A stretch of 64,000 nt of DNA, from contig JAKAJO010000022.1 in NCBI GenBank assembly GCA_021813745.1, forward strand, positions 62,001-126,000. The letters are read 5' to 3'. Every line of letters begins with the position of its first letter. Positions within the stretch are counted from its first letter, which is position 1. This document shows, piece by piece, positions 55,287 to 64,000 of this stretch. This stretch comes from Acidobacteriota bacterium. Lineage in GTDB: Bacteria > Acidobacteriota > Terriglobia > Terriglobales > Acidobacteriaceae. Under the pieces are notes generated by a model. That model ran no database searches and was not told the origin of the DNA. It was given only the letters and a program-made list of their open reading frames with translations. The translations under genes were made by a program, and so were the position numbers.

Positions 55287-57170
55287 ATGTGCGGAATCGT
55301 CGGTTATGTAGGTCCCAAGAAGGTGGTCCCTGTCATTCTTGAGGGACTCAGGCGCCTGGAGTATCGCGGGTACGACTCAGCGGGTATTGCCGTGGGCAGT
55401 CCTGACCGGCCAACGCTGGAGGTAAGGCGCGCCCCAAGCAAGCTGCACAACCTGGAAGAGGCTCTCAAAGAGCGCCCGCTAGACGGGACGTTTGGCATTG
55501 GCCACACGCGGTGGGCCACACACGGGCGGCCCACGGAAGAAAACGCGCATCCGCATCGCGACTGCACGGGGCGGATCGTGGTTGTCCACAACGGTATCGT
55601 GGAGAACTACCTGGAGCTGAAGCGCGAGCTGACGGCCAAGGGACACAAATTCGTCACCGAGACTGACACCGAGATCATTGCTCACCTCATCGAACAGGTT
55701 CAGAAAGAAGCGGAAGCAGCGGGCACACCGGTAACACTGGAAGTGGCGGTACGCCGCGCTGTCAAGCAACTCACGGGTGCCTTTGCGTTGGGCGTTCTCT
55801 CCGCTGCCGAGCCGGACAAAATTGTCGCCGCTCGCTCGGGGCCGCCGGTGGTGATTGGCGTGGGTCAAGGCGAATGCTTTGTCGCGTCGGACGTGCCGGG
55901 CATTCTGCATCACACCCGCGACCTCTACTTCCTCGCCGATGGCGACATGGCCATCCTGACAAAGGCGGGCGTAGAACTGACCGACTTCGACGGCAAACCT
56001 ATCCAGCGGGCCATCACACACATCCAGTGGGATCCGATCCAGGCGGAAAAGGGTGGCTACAAGCACTTCATGCTGAAGGAAATCTGGGAGCAGCCGCGGG
56101 CGATTCGTGATACCTCGCTGGGCCGTGTCTCGCTCGACTCGGGCAAAGTTTTCCTGGGTGAGATCGAGATTAGTGACGCGGAACTGGCCGCGGCACAGAG
56201 CATCAACATCGCGGCCTGCGGAACCAGCTGGCATGCGGCGCTGGCAGGCAAGTACATGATCGAGCGCCTGGCGCGACTGCCGGTGGATGTGGACTATGCG
56301 AGCGAGTACCGCTACCGCGATCCGATTGCTGGGCCGGAGGCGCTGGGGCTGCTCATCACGCAGTCGGGCGAGACAGCCGACACTTTGGCGGCACAGCGCG
56401 AGATGAAGAATCTGGGCTCGAAGACCGTAGCCATCTGCAACGTGGTGGGAGCCATGGTGGCGCGCGAAGCACACGGCGCTATTTACACCCATGCGGGCCC
56501 GGAGATTGGCGTCGCTTCAACGAAAGCTTTCACTTCGCAGCTTACGGCGCTCTTCCTGTTGGCGATGAAGATGGGCCAGTTGCGCGGCAAACTGGATCGC
56601 GATCAGGCAATTGCGCTGATGGAAGAACTGGGTCGAGTACCGGCAAAGATTGAAGAAGTGTTGCGCGATCGCTCGGCGCAATGCGAGCAGCTGGCGAAAG
56701 AATTCGCAAATGCGCGCGACTTCCTCTATCTGGGACGGGGCATTCATTTCCCAATTGCGCTGGAAGGCGCGCTCAAACTCAAGGAAATTTCCTACATTCA
56801 CGCGGAAGGCTATCCGGCGGGCGAGATGAAGCACGGGCCCAATGCGCTGATTGATGAGTCGTTGCCAGTGGTGGTGCTCGCAACGCGCGATGAGACCGAC
56901 CCTTCATCGAAGTTGCGCTATGAAAAGACGCTCTCGAATATCCAGGAAGTCACGGCGCGCAGCGGGCGCGTGATTGCCATCGCGACAGAAGGAGATACGA
57001 CGATAGGCGGTCTCGTGGAGCACGTGATCCACGTGCCCCATACGATTGAGCTTCTTTCGCCGCTGATTGAGATTGTGCCGCTGCAGTTGCTGGCTTACTA
57101 CATTGCCGTGCGACGCGGTTGCGATGTCGACCAGCCAAGGAATCTCGCGAAGTCCGTCACCGTGGAATAG
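55287..57170 (+). CDS. glmS: glutamine--fructose-6-phosphate aminotransferase (isomerizing)
   Basis: [12 protein letters not shown] domains, C-terminal [15 protein letters not shown]. Confidence 0.97.
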   Translation: MCGIVGYVGPKKVVPVILEGLRRLEYRGYDSAGIAVGSPDRPTLEVRRAPSKLHNLEEALKERPLDGTFGIGHTRWATHGRPTEENAHPHRDCTGRIVVVHNGIVENYLELKRELTAKGHKFVTETDTEIIAHLIEQVQKEAEAAGTPVTLEVAVRRAVKQLTGAFALGVLSAAEPDKIVAARSGPPVVIGVGQGECFVASDVPGILHHTRDLYFLADGDMAILTKAGVELTDFDGKPIQRAITHIQWDPIQAEKGGYKHFMLKEIWEQPRAIRDTSLGRVSLDSGKVFLGEIEISDAELAAAQSINIAACGTSWHAALAGKYMIERLARLPVDVDYASEYRYRDPIAGPEALGLLITQSGETADTLAAQREMKNLGSKTVAICNVVGAMVAREAHGAIYTHAGPEIGVASTKAFTSQLTALFLLAMKMGQLRGKLDRDQAIALMEELGRVPAKIEEVLRDRSAQCEQLAKEFANARDFLYLGRGIHFPIALEGALKLKEISYIHAEGYPAGEMKHGPNALIDESLPVVVLATRDETDPSSKLRYEKTLSNIQEVTARSGRVIAIATEGDTTIGGLVEHVIHVPHTIELLSPLIEIVPLQLLAYYIAVRRGCDVDQPRNLAKSVTVE

Positions 57171-57204
57171 ACGAACACTGAACGGGCCTCACCCCTGTCT
57201 GCGT

Positions 57205-57264
57205 ATAAAAATGTTTGTACATCGATAAAATAGTCTGGACATGAATAAAATAGTTTGGACATGA
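57205..57264 (+). repeat. three contiguous 20-bp repeats, predicted TnsB-binding sites of transposon end
   Basis: ATAAAAATGTTTGTACATCG / ATAAAATAGTCTGGACATGA / ATAAAATAGTTTGGACATGA. Confidence 0.85.
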
Positions 57265-57527
57265 AGCGTCGAGGTGTTGCCCTGTAGGGGGTGCTTGGTT
57301 CCTCAACTGACCGATGCCTCACCTCCAAATGAAGTCTGCAGGACATTTGCATAAGTCGGAGTTCGAGGCCGATTGCGCCAACCAGCCTCACCGTTTCGTA
57401 GTGCTTGATTAGCGAGACCAAACAAGATCACGTCCCCGAGCGGGTAAGCCGCTTTAGTCTCCGGCAGCTCCGCGAGATGTATGGCTGCGCGACGATTGGT
57501 AGGGCAACAAAACGGTTGACGCACATG

Positions 57528-58424
57528 TTACTCAGGGCCGATGCACAACCACACCTCGTCGTCTTTTGGCCCACTTGGGTCTGCCGTGGGGTGCGGAATG
57601 ATCCCTACCGCACGAATAGCATTGATCAGCGCGTCGGCAAGGACAGGGTGAGGGGCAGGGCTGGCGTTGTGAACCACGACCATCACCCCGTGGAAGTCGG
57701 GACCGAGGAAGGTACCGGACCCGTTCACGGTAATCCCCGCCTTTTGAAAGGCAACTCCGAACTGGTTCCCCAGTCGGGAGCTTCTCGTATCGTTCATCAC
57801 ATGGATTGCGATATTCTTGCCAGCAAAGTTCTTCAACTGCGAGGCTATGAAATCCACCTGCACGTCGGTAAGGGAGGGCGCAACCTGCATCTGCTGCGCT
57901 ATTCCTTGCTGTTCCTGCGCAAGACCCTGCGTAAAAGTAGTCAGCTGTTGGTTTTTGCTCGCGAGGTCGGCTTCTACCTTCTTTTCCGTGCTTTCATGCT
58001 GCGCCAACTCGATGCGAAGTTGCGAGTTCTTCACGTTGGCGTCGGCGGCTGCCTTATTCGCATCTCCGGCTTGTTTGTTTGCGAGTCCCGCTGCTTTGTT
58101 TGCGTCTGCGGCCTCTTCGTTTGCTGCGGCAATTCGTTCGTCTGCGCTTTTCTCATAAGTTGCCAGTTGCACATCCTTCAAGTGGCTCACCACATTACCG
58201 AAGTGGATCGCACCGATGCTTCCAAGAAGGCAAATCAAAGCCGACGTAGCCCCTGCTATTTCCGACAAGAGGAAGAACTTTGCGTGCCTCCCAAGCGCAA
58301 CCGCGCGGGTCTCATAAACCACCCAGGCAGCGGTCAACACGGTAAAAACAGCGCCAGTGATGTAGAGAACGTTTGAAGTAGTCAACCACCATGAGGCAGA
58401 ATCAAGAGGTGAAGTTGTGGCCAT
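57528..58424 (-). CDS. membrane protein with Ala-rich coiled coil (Tn7-like cargo)
   Basis: GGAAGG SD then MATTSPLDSASWWLTTSNVLYITGAVFTVLTAAWVVYE...; second TM; AANEEAADANKAAGLANKQAGDANKAAADAN heptad-like segment; globular C-terminus. Confidence 0.7.
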   Translation of the reverse strand: MATTSPLDSASWWLTTSNVLYITGAVFTVLTAAWVVYETRAVALGRHAKFFLLSEIAGATSALICLLGSIGAIHFGNVVSHLKDVQLATYEKSADERIAAANEEAADANKAAGLANKQAGDANKAAADANVKNSQLRIELAQHESTEKKVEADLASKNQQLTTFTQGLAQEQQGIAQQMQVAPSLTDVQVDFIASQLKNFAGKNIAIHVMNDTRSSRLGNQFGVAFQKAGITVNGSGTFLGPDFHGVMVVVHNASPAPHPVLADALINAIRAVGIIPHPTADPSGPKDDEVWLCIGPE

Positions 58425-58539
58425 GGATACCTTCCTGCTAATCGCGGTGCTGGTGCTAGTCTGCGGCCTTGGCGTGTTTGTGGTTGCCTCCATACGGCTA
58501 GAGCGGTCGCACCGGAGCGAGCAGCGAAACAAAATGTGA
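58423..58539 (+). CDS. 38-aa single-TM peptide candidate
   Basis: MDTFLLIAVLVLVCGLGVFVVASIRLERSHRSEQRNKM; below the ORF-track length cut-off; weak, distant AGAGGTG SD. Confidence 0.4.
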   Translation: MDTFLLIAVLVLVCGLGVFVVASIRLERSHRSEQRNKM

Positions 58540-58548
58540 GGTTTGTGA

Positions 58549-58716
58549 GTGGCGAAAATAACATACGAAGAAGGACTCGTTGCTGGCGAGAACTTTCAGA
58601 AGCTCGCTCAGGCCGTCTTTAAGGCTCCAAAGGTTGTGAATCCAAAGCGACAACCGAAGGCCCGCCCAGATTTAGACGGGCCATCGAAAAGGGGCAAACT
58701 TCAGCGGCCAAGTTGA
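58549..58716 (+). CDS. 55-aa basic small protein candidate
   Basis: GTG start with TGAGG SD 7 nt upstream; VAKITYEEGLVAGENFQKLAQAVFKAPKVVNPKRQPKARPDLDGPSKRGKLQRPS. Confidence 0.45.
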   Translation: MAKITYEEGLVAGENFQKLAQAVFKAPKVVNPKRQPKARPDLDGPSKRGKLQRPS

Positions 58717-58883
58717 TTGCGACGCGCACAGTCGTCGCAAAGCCGATAGCCATTCGTCCCTTGTTTCCGCTCCCATGAAGGAATATCTCTTCCGGGAGGG
58801 CAGTTGCCGTTATTGTGGTAGACCCGCTGGACTGCGGGCTTGTAGACTTCGTTTACGCTATAGAAGGGATATGTCCCTGCCAT
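58701..58883 (-). CDS. small conserved-looking Cys-containing protein
   Basis: MAGTYPFYSVNEVYKPAVQRVYHNNGNCPPGRDIPSWERKQGTNGYRLCDDCARRNQLGR; C...CDDC pattern. Confidence 0.6.
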   Translation of the reverse strand: MAGTYPFYSVNEVYKPAVQRVYHNNGNCPPGRDIPSWERKQGTNGYRLCDDCARRNQLGR

Positions 58884-59070
58884 TTGGTGCTACCTCGTGT
58901 TGTAGGCAACTCCGCCTACCGGTTAGTGCCAATGGTTCCTCCCTGGCTAGAGTGCAGGCACACTATTGCCGGGGAGGGGCCTTCCTGTCCCCATTGAGAC
59001 AGGGATACCCTGTGCGCGTCGCGCGCATATTTTGCTTGACTCTCGGGAGGTTGAGCGATACGCTCAAGAA

Positions 59071-59144
59071 GTCATAGGCTCCCAAAAGCCTAACAATGTT
59101 TCAGACCGAAGGTCGCTGCTACGAACAGCGGCCTTCCCCTTTTT
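59071..59144 (+). ncRNA. candidate small RNA ending in a Rho-independent terminator
   Basis: TTGACT-N17-TACGCT upstream; AGGCT/AGCCT hairpin; terminator GAAGGTCGCTG-CTACGAA-CAGCGGCCTTC-CCCTTTTT (59108-59144). Confidence 0.35.
59108..59144 (+). terminator. Rho-independent terminator
   Basis: 11-bp stem (one G-U) followed by CCCTTTTT. Confidence 0.7.
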
Positions 59145-59410
59145 GGGGGATTCGGCCAATAGACCATCGTAGGCTCTAATACCCGAAGATTTCAAGAGAA
59201 ACCTTTAAGGAACCGGTGAAAATCCGGAAACTATCTGCTGGCGGGGTCGGATTTAGTGCGGCGTCTCTGGCCCCGTGCCGCCGTTCAGTGGAGCGAGTCT
59301 ATGTCCTTGCCCGTGAGTTCAGAGTAGGTCAGTCGCTTACCGGCAACTTGCGTCATAAGCAAAGCGAAGCGGTCCGTATCCGTCAGTCCGCACCCCTGCG
59401 GATGATCTTT

Positions 59411-59614
59411 CTAGCGATCTTTTCCCCAGCGAGAGCGCGCCGCAGCCTTAGCTATTTCCCTTCTTTTGGCTCTGGCGGGTCCGCCCTTCAATCCCCCGGC
59501 GCTGTGCGGATGCTGTCGGCGCTTCGAATCGCTCTCGGCATCTTCCACTTCACCAATTGCAATATCGACAATTAGCTTGGCGAGCTGGTTTGGATCGCGC
59601 GGGGGCTTCGGCAT
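59411..59614 (-). CDS. small basic hypothetical protein
   Basis: MPKPPRDPNQLAKLIVDIAIGEVEDAESDSKRRQHPHSAGGLKGGPARAKRREIAKAAARSRWGKDR; resembles a short histone-like/basic family common in soil bacteria. Confidence 0.6.
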   Translation of the reverse strand: MPKPPRDPNQLAKLIVDIAIGEVEDAESDSKRRQHPHSAGGLKGGPARAKRREIAKAAARSRWGKDR

Positions 59615-59852
59615 ACGTCAAGTGTCCCGCATCCGCCCCACTCGGCAACCCCTGTGGATTTCAAACTGAGACACTACCCGACGATTGCAAATGTAGCTGC
59701 TGCAAAACAGTCAATATAGGATTCAGAGCGGCTTCCCAAGCACTCAACGATTGACCCGTTCCGTCCATTCACATCACGCTGCAGGCCCTGATTTGAGTCA
59801 GGTATCGACGGAACACGTAGGAAAACTTGTAGACGGACTTTTCTACCGCTGG

Positions 59853-61667
59853 TCAAACCTGGTTTGCGGTTACGATTAGGAGATCTTCGACTTTTGCGGT
59901 GCATTGGTCTGGCAGACCTGCCAATCGGCGTAAGCGCCACACCTGGATTGGAAGTTCTTGCTTTAGCAATTCCTCGGCAGCCCAGATCACTCGGCGACAC
60001 TGAAAATCCTCCACACTTTCTGTCACTTGGGCGAGTAGAGCCACGCACAAGGGGAGCTTTTGAAGGCGTTTTTCCAACCAACCGGGCTGACCGAGAACGC
60101 GTTCGAGCGCAAGGCGGGTAATCTGCTGAGGCGGAGTCATCGTGCGCAACTGCATCGCCTCCTGCCTTAACGTCTGTGCCGTTTCGAGATCGATAGCCTG
60201 CCAATTTAGCAGCGGTTTGTTTGGCGTGTGGCGAGACGGTTTGGGAGGTTGAAGATCCAGCCAGTGACGATCATTGCGGAAAAGCCAAGCGTAGACCGCT
60301 GGGATGCTTCGGCGTAGCTGTTGCCGGGTCAGATCCGGAGCTGCGGCGCGTCCTCCCGTCCAAGCTGCACGCATATCTTCACGTTTAATCAGTGGCATTC
60401 GGCTACGCGCAGGGCGGCATTTCCAAGGCGTCTCCAGTCTAAGCAGATCCACATACCGTAGAACGGTGTTGCGATCGACATGAAGTTCGTGGGCCGCACC
60501 ACGCAGACTAGACCCGCCAGAGACTAATTCCCGCAGGCGCTGCTCGAAAATTGGTCCGAGATCTAGGATCTTGGCCCGGCTTCCTGCTTCTGGCGCAGTG
60601 CTGAATGCATATCCGCAAGAGCAGTGGAAGACACCAATTGTCTTGCCGCCCTCCCGATGCAGCTTGCACTCGGTAATCACCGGCTGGCCGCAATGTTCAG
60701 CAAGCGGGTTACGACAAGGCCAAGGTCCGTTGCCAAATGGATTAGTGAAATTGGTCAGGGGTAATGACTCTATCAGGAGACGGATCAAGATGTGCTGCAA
60801 CGGGGCGAATGCCTTGCGATGCTTACGAGAAATACCTTCCAGCCAATCGTCCGGCCTGACTTCCGGAAGTATTTCGATAATGGGGTGGAAGAGTGCTAAG
60901 TAAGCATCGCGCAAAGCAAGCTGATCAACTTGCGCGTTTCCGCGAGCCATACCGCGCTCTCTGAGAGCGACCTTAATCTCATGGCCCCAAGTTGCAAGGG
61001 GGCGGGCAACTGGCGGCGATTCCAATATGGCAGCACTAGCTTCAGCGATTTTCTGCAGCAGTTTGACTGCTTCAGGTTGGTTCACCCACCCGGGCAGCTG
61101 CGGATCAAGTGGGCAATTATATTCGTCTGCAAAAATGAATTCGTTCGGAGCGGCGAGATCCAGATTGATCGTGCTATCTACTATTGGCGTACCATGCTTG
61201 CGACAAACCAGCACACCAGGAAGCTGATGGTCACGTCGCCAGTAAAGCTCTCCGGGCTCTTGTAGCATTTCAGCTCTGCATAGCATGCAATAACGCAGCA
61301 TCGATGGCAATTGGATGTTGCTCGCAACCAGGCCAAGACGGACATGGAGCCCACCGGCATCAATGCCTTCTCCGCTGATCGATTGCAATGCCCAATTGCG
61401 AATCTCTTCTGGCTGATAAGCGGTCAAGTACGGAAGTAGAGTCGTCTCTATGGCCAATTGCCTCGCTTCAAGTCCTCGCGCCGTCGGAATGTTCGCCGCC
61501 AGCCGCCCGAGATTTGGCTGCAGGAAGGCCCCAGACCGGACGTTGCGATCGCCGAATAGATCATCAAGCAGGAGTTTGGGACTGACGGTGCCAGTATGAC
61601 ATCTCAAGCGGCCCAACACGCTGTAAAGCAATTCGCCTGAGTAAATCGCAGGAAAATAGGTGAGCAT
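59853..61667 (-). CDS. tnsD: TnsD/TniQ-family target-selection protein
   Basis: MLTYFPAIYSGELLYSVLGRLRCHTG; TniQ zinc motif YCMLCRAEM...LVCRKHG; C-terminal TnsD-type extension; next to tnsC. Confidence 0.88.
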   Translation of the reverse strand: MLTYFPAIYSGELLYSVLGRLRCHTGTVSPKLLLDDLFGDRNVRSGAFLQPNLGRLAANIPTARGLEARQLAIETTLLPYLTAYQPEEIRNWALQSISGEGIDAGGLHVRLGLVASNIQLPSMLRYCMLCRAEMLQEPGELYWRRDHQLPGVLVCRKHGTPIVDSTINLDLAAPNEFIFADEYNCPLDPQLPGWVNQPEAVKLLQKIAEASAAILESPPVARPLATWGHEIKVALRERGMARGNAQVDQLALRDAYLALFHPIIEILPEVRPDDWLEGISRKHRKAFAPLQHILIRLLIESLPLTNFTNPFGNGPWPCRNPLAEHCGQPVITECKLHREGGKTIGVFHCSCGYAFSTAPEAGSRAKILDLGPIFEQRLRELVSGGSSLRGAAHELHVDRNTVLRYVDLLRLETPWKCRPARSRMPLIKREDMRAAWTGGRAAAPDLTRQQLRRSIPAVYAWLFRNDRHWLDLQPPKPSRHTPNKPLLNWQAIDLETAQTLRQEAMQLRTMTPPQQITRLALERVLGQPGWLEKRLQKLPLCVALLAQVTESVEDFQCRRVIWAAEELLKQELPIQVWRLRRLAGLPDQCTAKVEDLLIVTANQV

Positions 61668-61675
61668 GGTTTGAC

Positions 61676-63304
61676 CTATTCGCCTTTATACAACGGTGAC
61701 GGAGTAACAAGCCCGGCTCTGCTCAATGAGGCATGCGGAGATTGGTCTTGCATGCTGCCGGCGGCTACGACCCCTTCGAAACCAGATGAGGGCTTGTCTT
61801 TGAGCGGAGCGCTCTTTCTGTGCGGAGGCGATGCTGGTTTTGATGCGCGAGCGCTCTCATATAACTTCGTCGAGATCAGGCCAACAAGTTCCAATAATGA
61901 TGCTTCAGGATGTTCAGCTTGCGTCACTGTAGCCATTCGCTGAGCGAGGTCTTCGGCCAGTCCGAGTTCCTTCAATTTGGTCGCTAGGAGCTCTGTGGTC
62001 ACATCGTTGTGAGTGGCAGCTCTGGTGCTCGCTTGCGCTGATGTGGCGTCTGGTTCTAGGTGGTTTTGTGCAGCTAATAAAGCCTGCCCGACGTGATCTT
62101 CCAGCGGGCGCAGATCTGCATATTGAGCGATCCTTCTGCGTTTTCCAGATTTCAAAGCAGCGATCATCGGCGCGATGATCTTGAAATGGTCCCTGGCTAC
62201 GGCCTGGAATAGTGCGGCATCCATTATTTCTGACCGCTTGGTTTTGCGCGTCGCTCCCAGTTCCATCGCCCGCGCCTGGCCAAGCATGAACAGCTTGACA
62301 ACGATATCGATGATGCCCTGAGATTCCTCATACAAAACTTTGCGGATATCGTTTGTCAGCTCAGATTCTTCACGTGTCCACTGGTGGGCCCAGAGCGTAT
62401 CTACAAAATGGTCCCAGACTGGCCCCTGTGGAAGGCGCTCCCAGATGGCTGCTCCGAGCCCATTGGCCCGCCGTGCCTGTCTGAAGTCTCCTTGCAGAAT
62501 GCTCAGGGCCCCCATTGTGCCGATCAATACTACCGGGATGCCGATTGTGTTGATGAGCGTGACTAGGAAATTCAGGAGGGCCTCACGACCAACGCCTTTG
62601 GCAAGAGTCAAGTGTTGTAGCTCATCTACGATCAGTACTCCGAGAGCGTGACGATTCGCGATCTGCGCCATCTGTGTCATCATCAGATCGATTGAGTTGC
62701 GGCCATTCCCGTGACGTGGCAGAAAGTCACTGCCTATCAACAAGTCCATCTGCTGGAAGAAGTTCAAACACAACTGTCTTGGAGAGCCTCTGAATGGGCA
62801 GTCGATCTTCAACCAGACCACCTGCTTAAGGTCACAGAGTTCCGGATGTTTGATGACCTGGGGATAGTATTCCAGCACCCTGATTATGCCGGTGCTTTTT
62901 CCAGCGCCCGAGGCCCCCAGCAAAGCGAAGCCTTCTGCCGAGCTACGGACAGGATTGACTCCCGCTTGAAGATCTCTTGCTTCAATCCGTTCATATCCAT
63001 CACGCAGGCGCCGAACGTAATCAGTAGTTCGGGGATCGCGCGTGACATAGCCCTGTCGTAGCATTGTTGAGAATGCGGATTCCAATCGCAAGTGATGCTC
63101 GAGCGGAATGAAACAGCGGCGCAATCGGTAAAGGCATTGCAGCCGCAGATGTGCCGGGTAAAGGCGTTCTTCCGGTTTGAAAGCAGGCGGATCGTTTAGA
63201 AATGTCAGAGCGCGATGCATCGACATCTGGGGCGGGAGCCTACTAATGAAGAGATTGTCCTCATACTCGGGGAGCTGCGAAACATCAGACCGCGAATTCG
63301 TCAT
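61676..63304 (-). CDS. tnsC: TnsC-like AAA+ ATPase
   Basis: Walker A LLGASGAGKSTGII; Walker B ALGVLIVDELQHL; followed by tnsD. Confidence 0.88.
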   Translation of the reverse strand: MTNSRSDVSQLPEYEDNLFISRLPPQMSMHRALTFLNDPPAFKPEERLYPAHLRLQCLYRLRRCFIPLEHHLRLESAFSTMLRQGYVTRDPRTTDYVRRLRDGYERIEARDLQAGVNPVRSSAEGFALLGASGAGKSTGIIRVLEYYPQVIKHPELCDLKQVVWLKIDCPFRGSPRQLCLNFFQQMDLLIGSDFLPRHGNGRNSIDLMMTQMAQIANRHALGVLIVDELQHLTLAKGVGREALLNFLVTLINTIGIPVVLIGTMGALSILQGDFRQARRANGLGAAIWERLPQGPVWDHFVDTLWAHQWTREESELTNDIRKVLYEESQGIIDIVVKLFMLGQARAMELGATRKTKRSEIMDAALFQAVARDHFKIIAPMIAALKSGKRRRIAQYADLRPLEDHVGQALLAAQNHLEPDATSAQASTRAATHNDVTTELLATKLKELGLAEDLAQRMATVTQAEHPEASLLELVGLISTKLYESARASKPASPPHRKSAPLKDKPSSGFEGVVAAGSMQDQSPHASLSRAGLVTPSPLYKGE

Positions 63305-64000
63305 TCCTCAACCCCTTCTTCCGCGAAGCTCCGAAGAATCTCAGTGATGTCTGGCAAGCTATAGCTATCTGCTGGCGAGGCAGCTGTGAAGGGCTCCGTT
63401 TCTTCTTTTTCGGGCTTGCCGGGTTGTTCCGCGCGCACAGCGTCTCGCCTCTGCAATTCCTGTCGTTCGGCGCGCCGGTTGTCGCGAATCGCGCTAGTAC
63501 GTTCGCTGTCTGGTATACCCGAAACGTCAGGAGCCATGGCTTCCGCCTCGCGGATCACTGACTGCATTTGGTTGATGAGCGTGACTCGTCCCTGTGTCTG
63601 TTCCGGCCGAGCGGAGGAAGTTAGAGACCGCGCTTCCTGCCGGAGTTGGTCAATCTCCCAGAGGGTTTTCCCTTCGTGGATACGGCTGCGATCCGTGAGA
63701 GTGCAGGCAATGAAGTTGGGCTGTCCAGGCTCACCATGCAGCCAAACAGAATCCATGCAGCGGGGATCGTAAGAAATCTTGATCTTCCATGTACCCCTTT
63801 GCCTGGCCTTGTCAAACCAATGCTCATCTATCGCGAGAGGACATGAGTAGAAGCAACCCGCATAACGGATGCCGTGGCACGTAACCGTAGCTTCGTCAGA
63901 GGGCAACAGGCTGACACGTACTTGTTCCGCTGGGAAAGTGCGCAAACAGCCACCTCCGTGACCAATTCCCCATTCCCACATTTCGATTGGGACCGGCGTC
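63301..64000 (-). CDS. tnsB: TnsB-like transposase, C-terminal part (partial, runs off window)
   Basis: Open to window edge: TPVPIEMWEWGIGHGGGCLRTFPAEQVRVSLLPSDEATVTCHGIRYAGCFYSC (Mu-type transposase C-terminal domain); 4-nt overlap with tnsC. Confidence 0.82.
   Translation of the reverse strand, partial: TPVPIEMWEWGIGHGGGCLRTFPAEQVRVSLLPSDEATVTCHGIRYAGCFYSCPLAIDEHWFDKARQRGTWKIKISYDPRCMDSVWLHGEPGQPNFIACTLTDRSRIHEGKTLWEIDQLRQEARSLTSSARPEQTQGRVTLINQMQSVIREAEAMAPDVSGIPDSERTSAIRDNRRAERQELQRRDAVRAEQPGKPEKEETEPFTAASPADSYSLPDITEILRSFAEEGVEE

Larger units (their letters stand above)
57196..64000. mobile_element. Tn7-like transposon inserted downstream of glmS (one end in window; other end beyond 64000)
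   Basis: 5'-TGT terminus 25 bp after the glmS stop, tandem TnsB-type repeats, and tnsB-tnsC-tnsD genes inside. Confidence 0.88.

Noticed and set aside
55479-56492. 337-aa minus-strand ORF
   Set aside because: Antisense to glmS
57405-58376. 323-aa plus-strand ORF rich in Cys/Phe/Val
   Set aside because: Fully antisense to the 57528-58424 coiled-coil gene, which has a good SD and protein-like composition; low-complexity sequence is a reflection of the opposite-strand Ala/Asn repeats

Overview
The window is mostly a conserved, apparently acidobacterial chromosome. The lineage is inferred from the ADOP-type permease and overall protein character. Contents in order: the start of an ATP synthase operon, lysS, ymdB-like, metY-metX, purB, a pyruvoyl-type polyamine operon (pdaD-aguB-aguA-tadA), icd-mdh, copZ-copA, a fused LptF/LptG permease, a flagellar cluster (fliS-fliD-fliC divergent from flbD-motA-motB), rlmN, pyrE, uvrC, GH5 and GH20 enzymes, an ADOP permease, tRNA-Ser(GCU), ppa/purS/glmS. 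From about 57196 to the end it is a Tn7-like transposon sitting 25 bp downstream of the glmS stop codon. The two strongest observations are: (1) an apparent transcription-attenuation leader upstream of metY-metX. It has a 20-aa Met/Cys-rich peptide (MAMCMCMACGPVRAALERMR), a 10-bp Rho-independent hairpin with a U-tract, and a 7-nt segment in the leader ORF able to pair with the terminator arm. (2) A Tn7-like element whose end is visible: TGT terminus plus three contiguous 20-bp repeats matching TnsB-site style. Its tnsB-tnsC-tnsD genes point toward glmS, and its glmS-proximal cargo contains unannotated tiny ORFs and a candidate terminator-bounded small RNA. All calls are by reading only; no database search was run.
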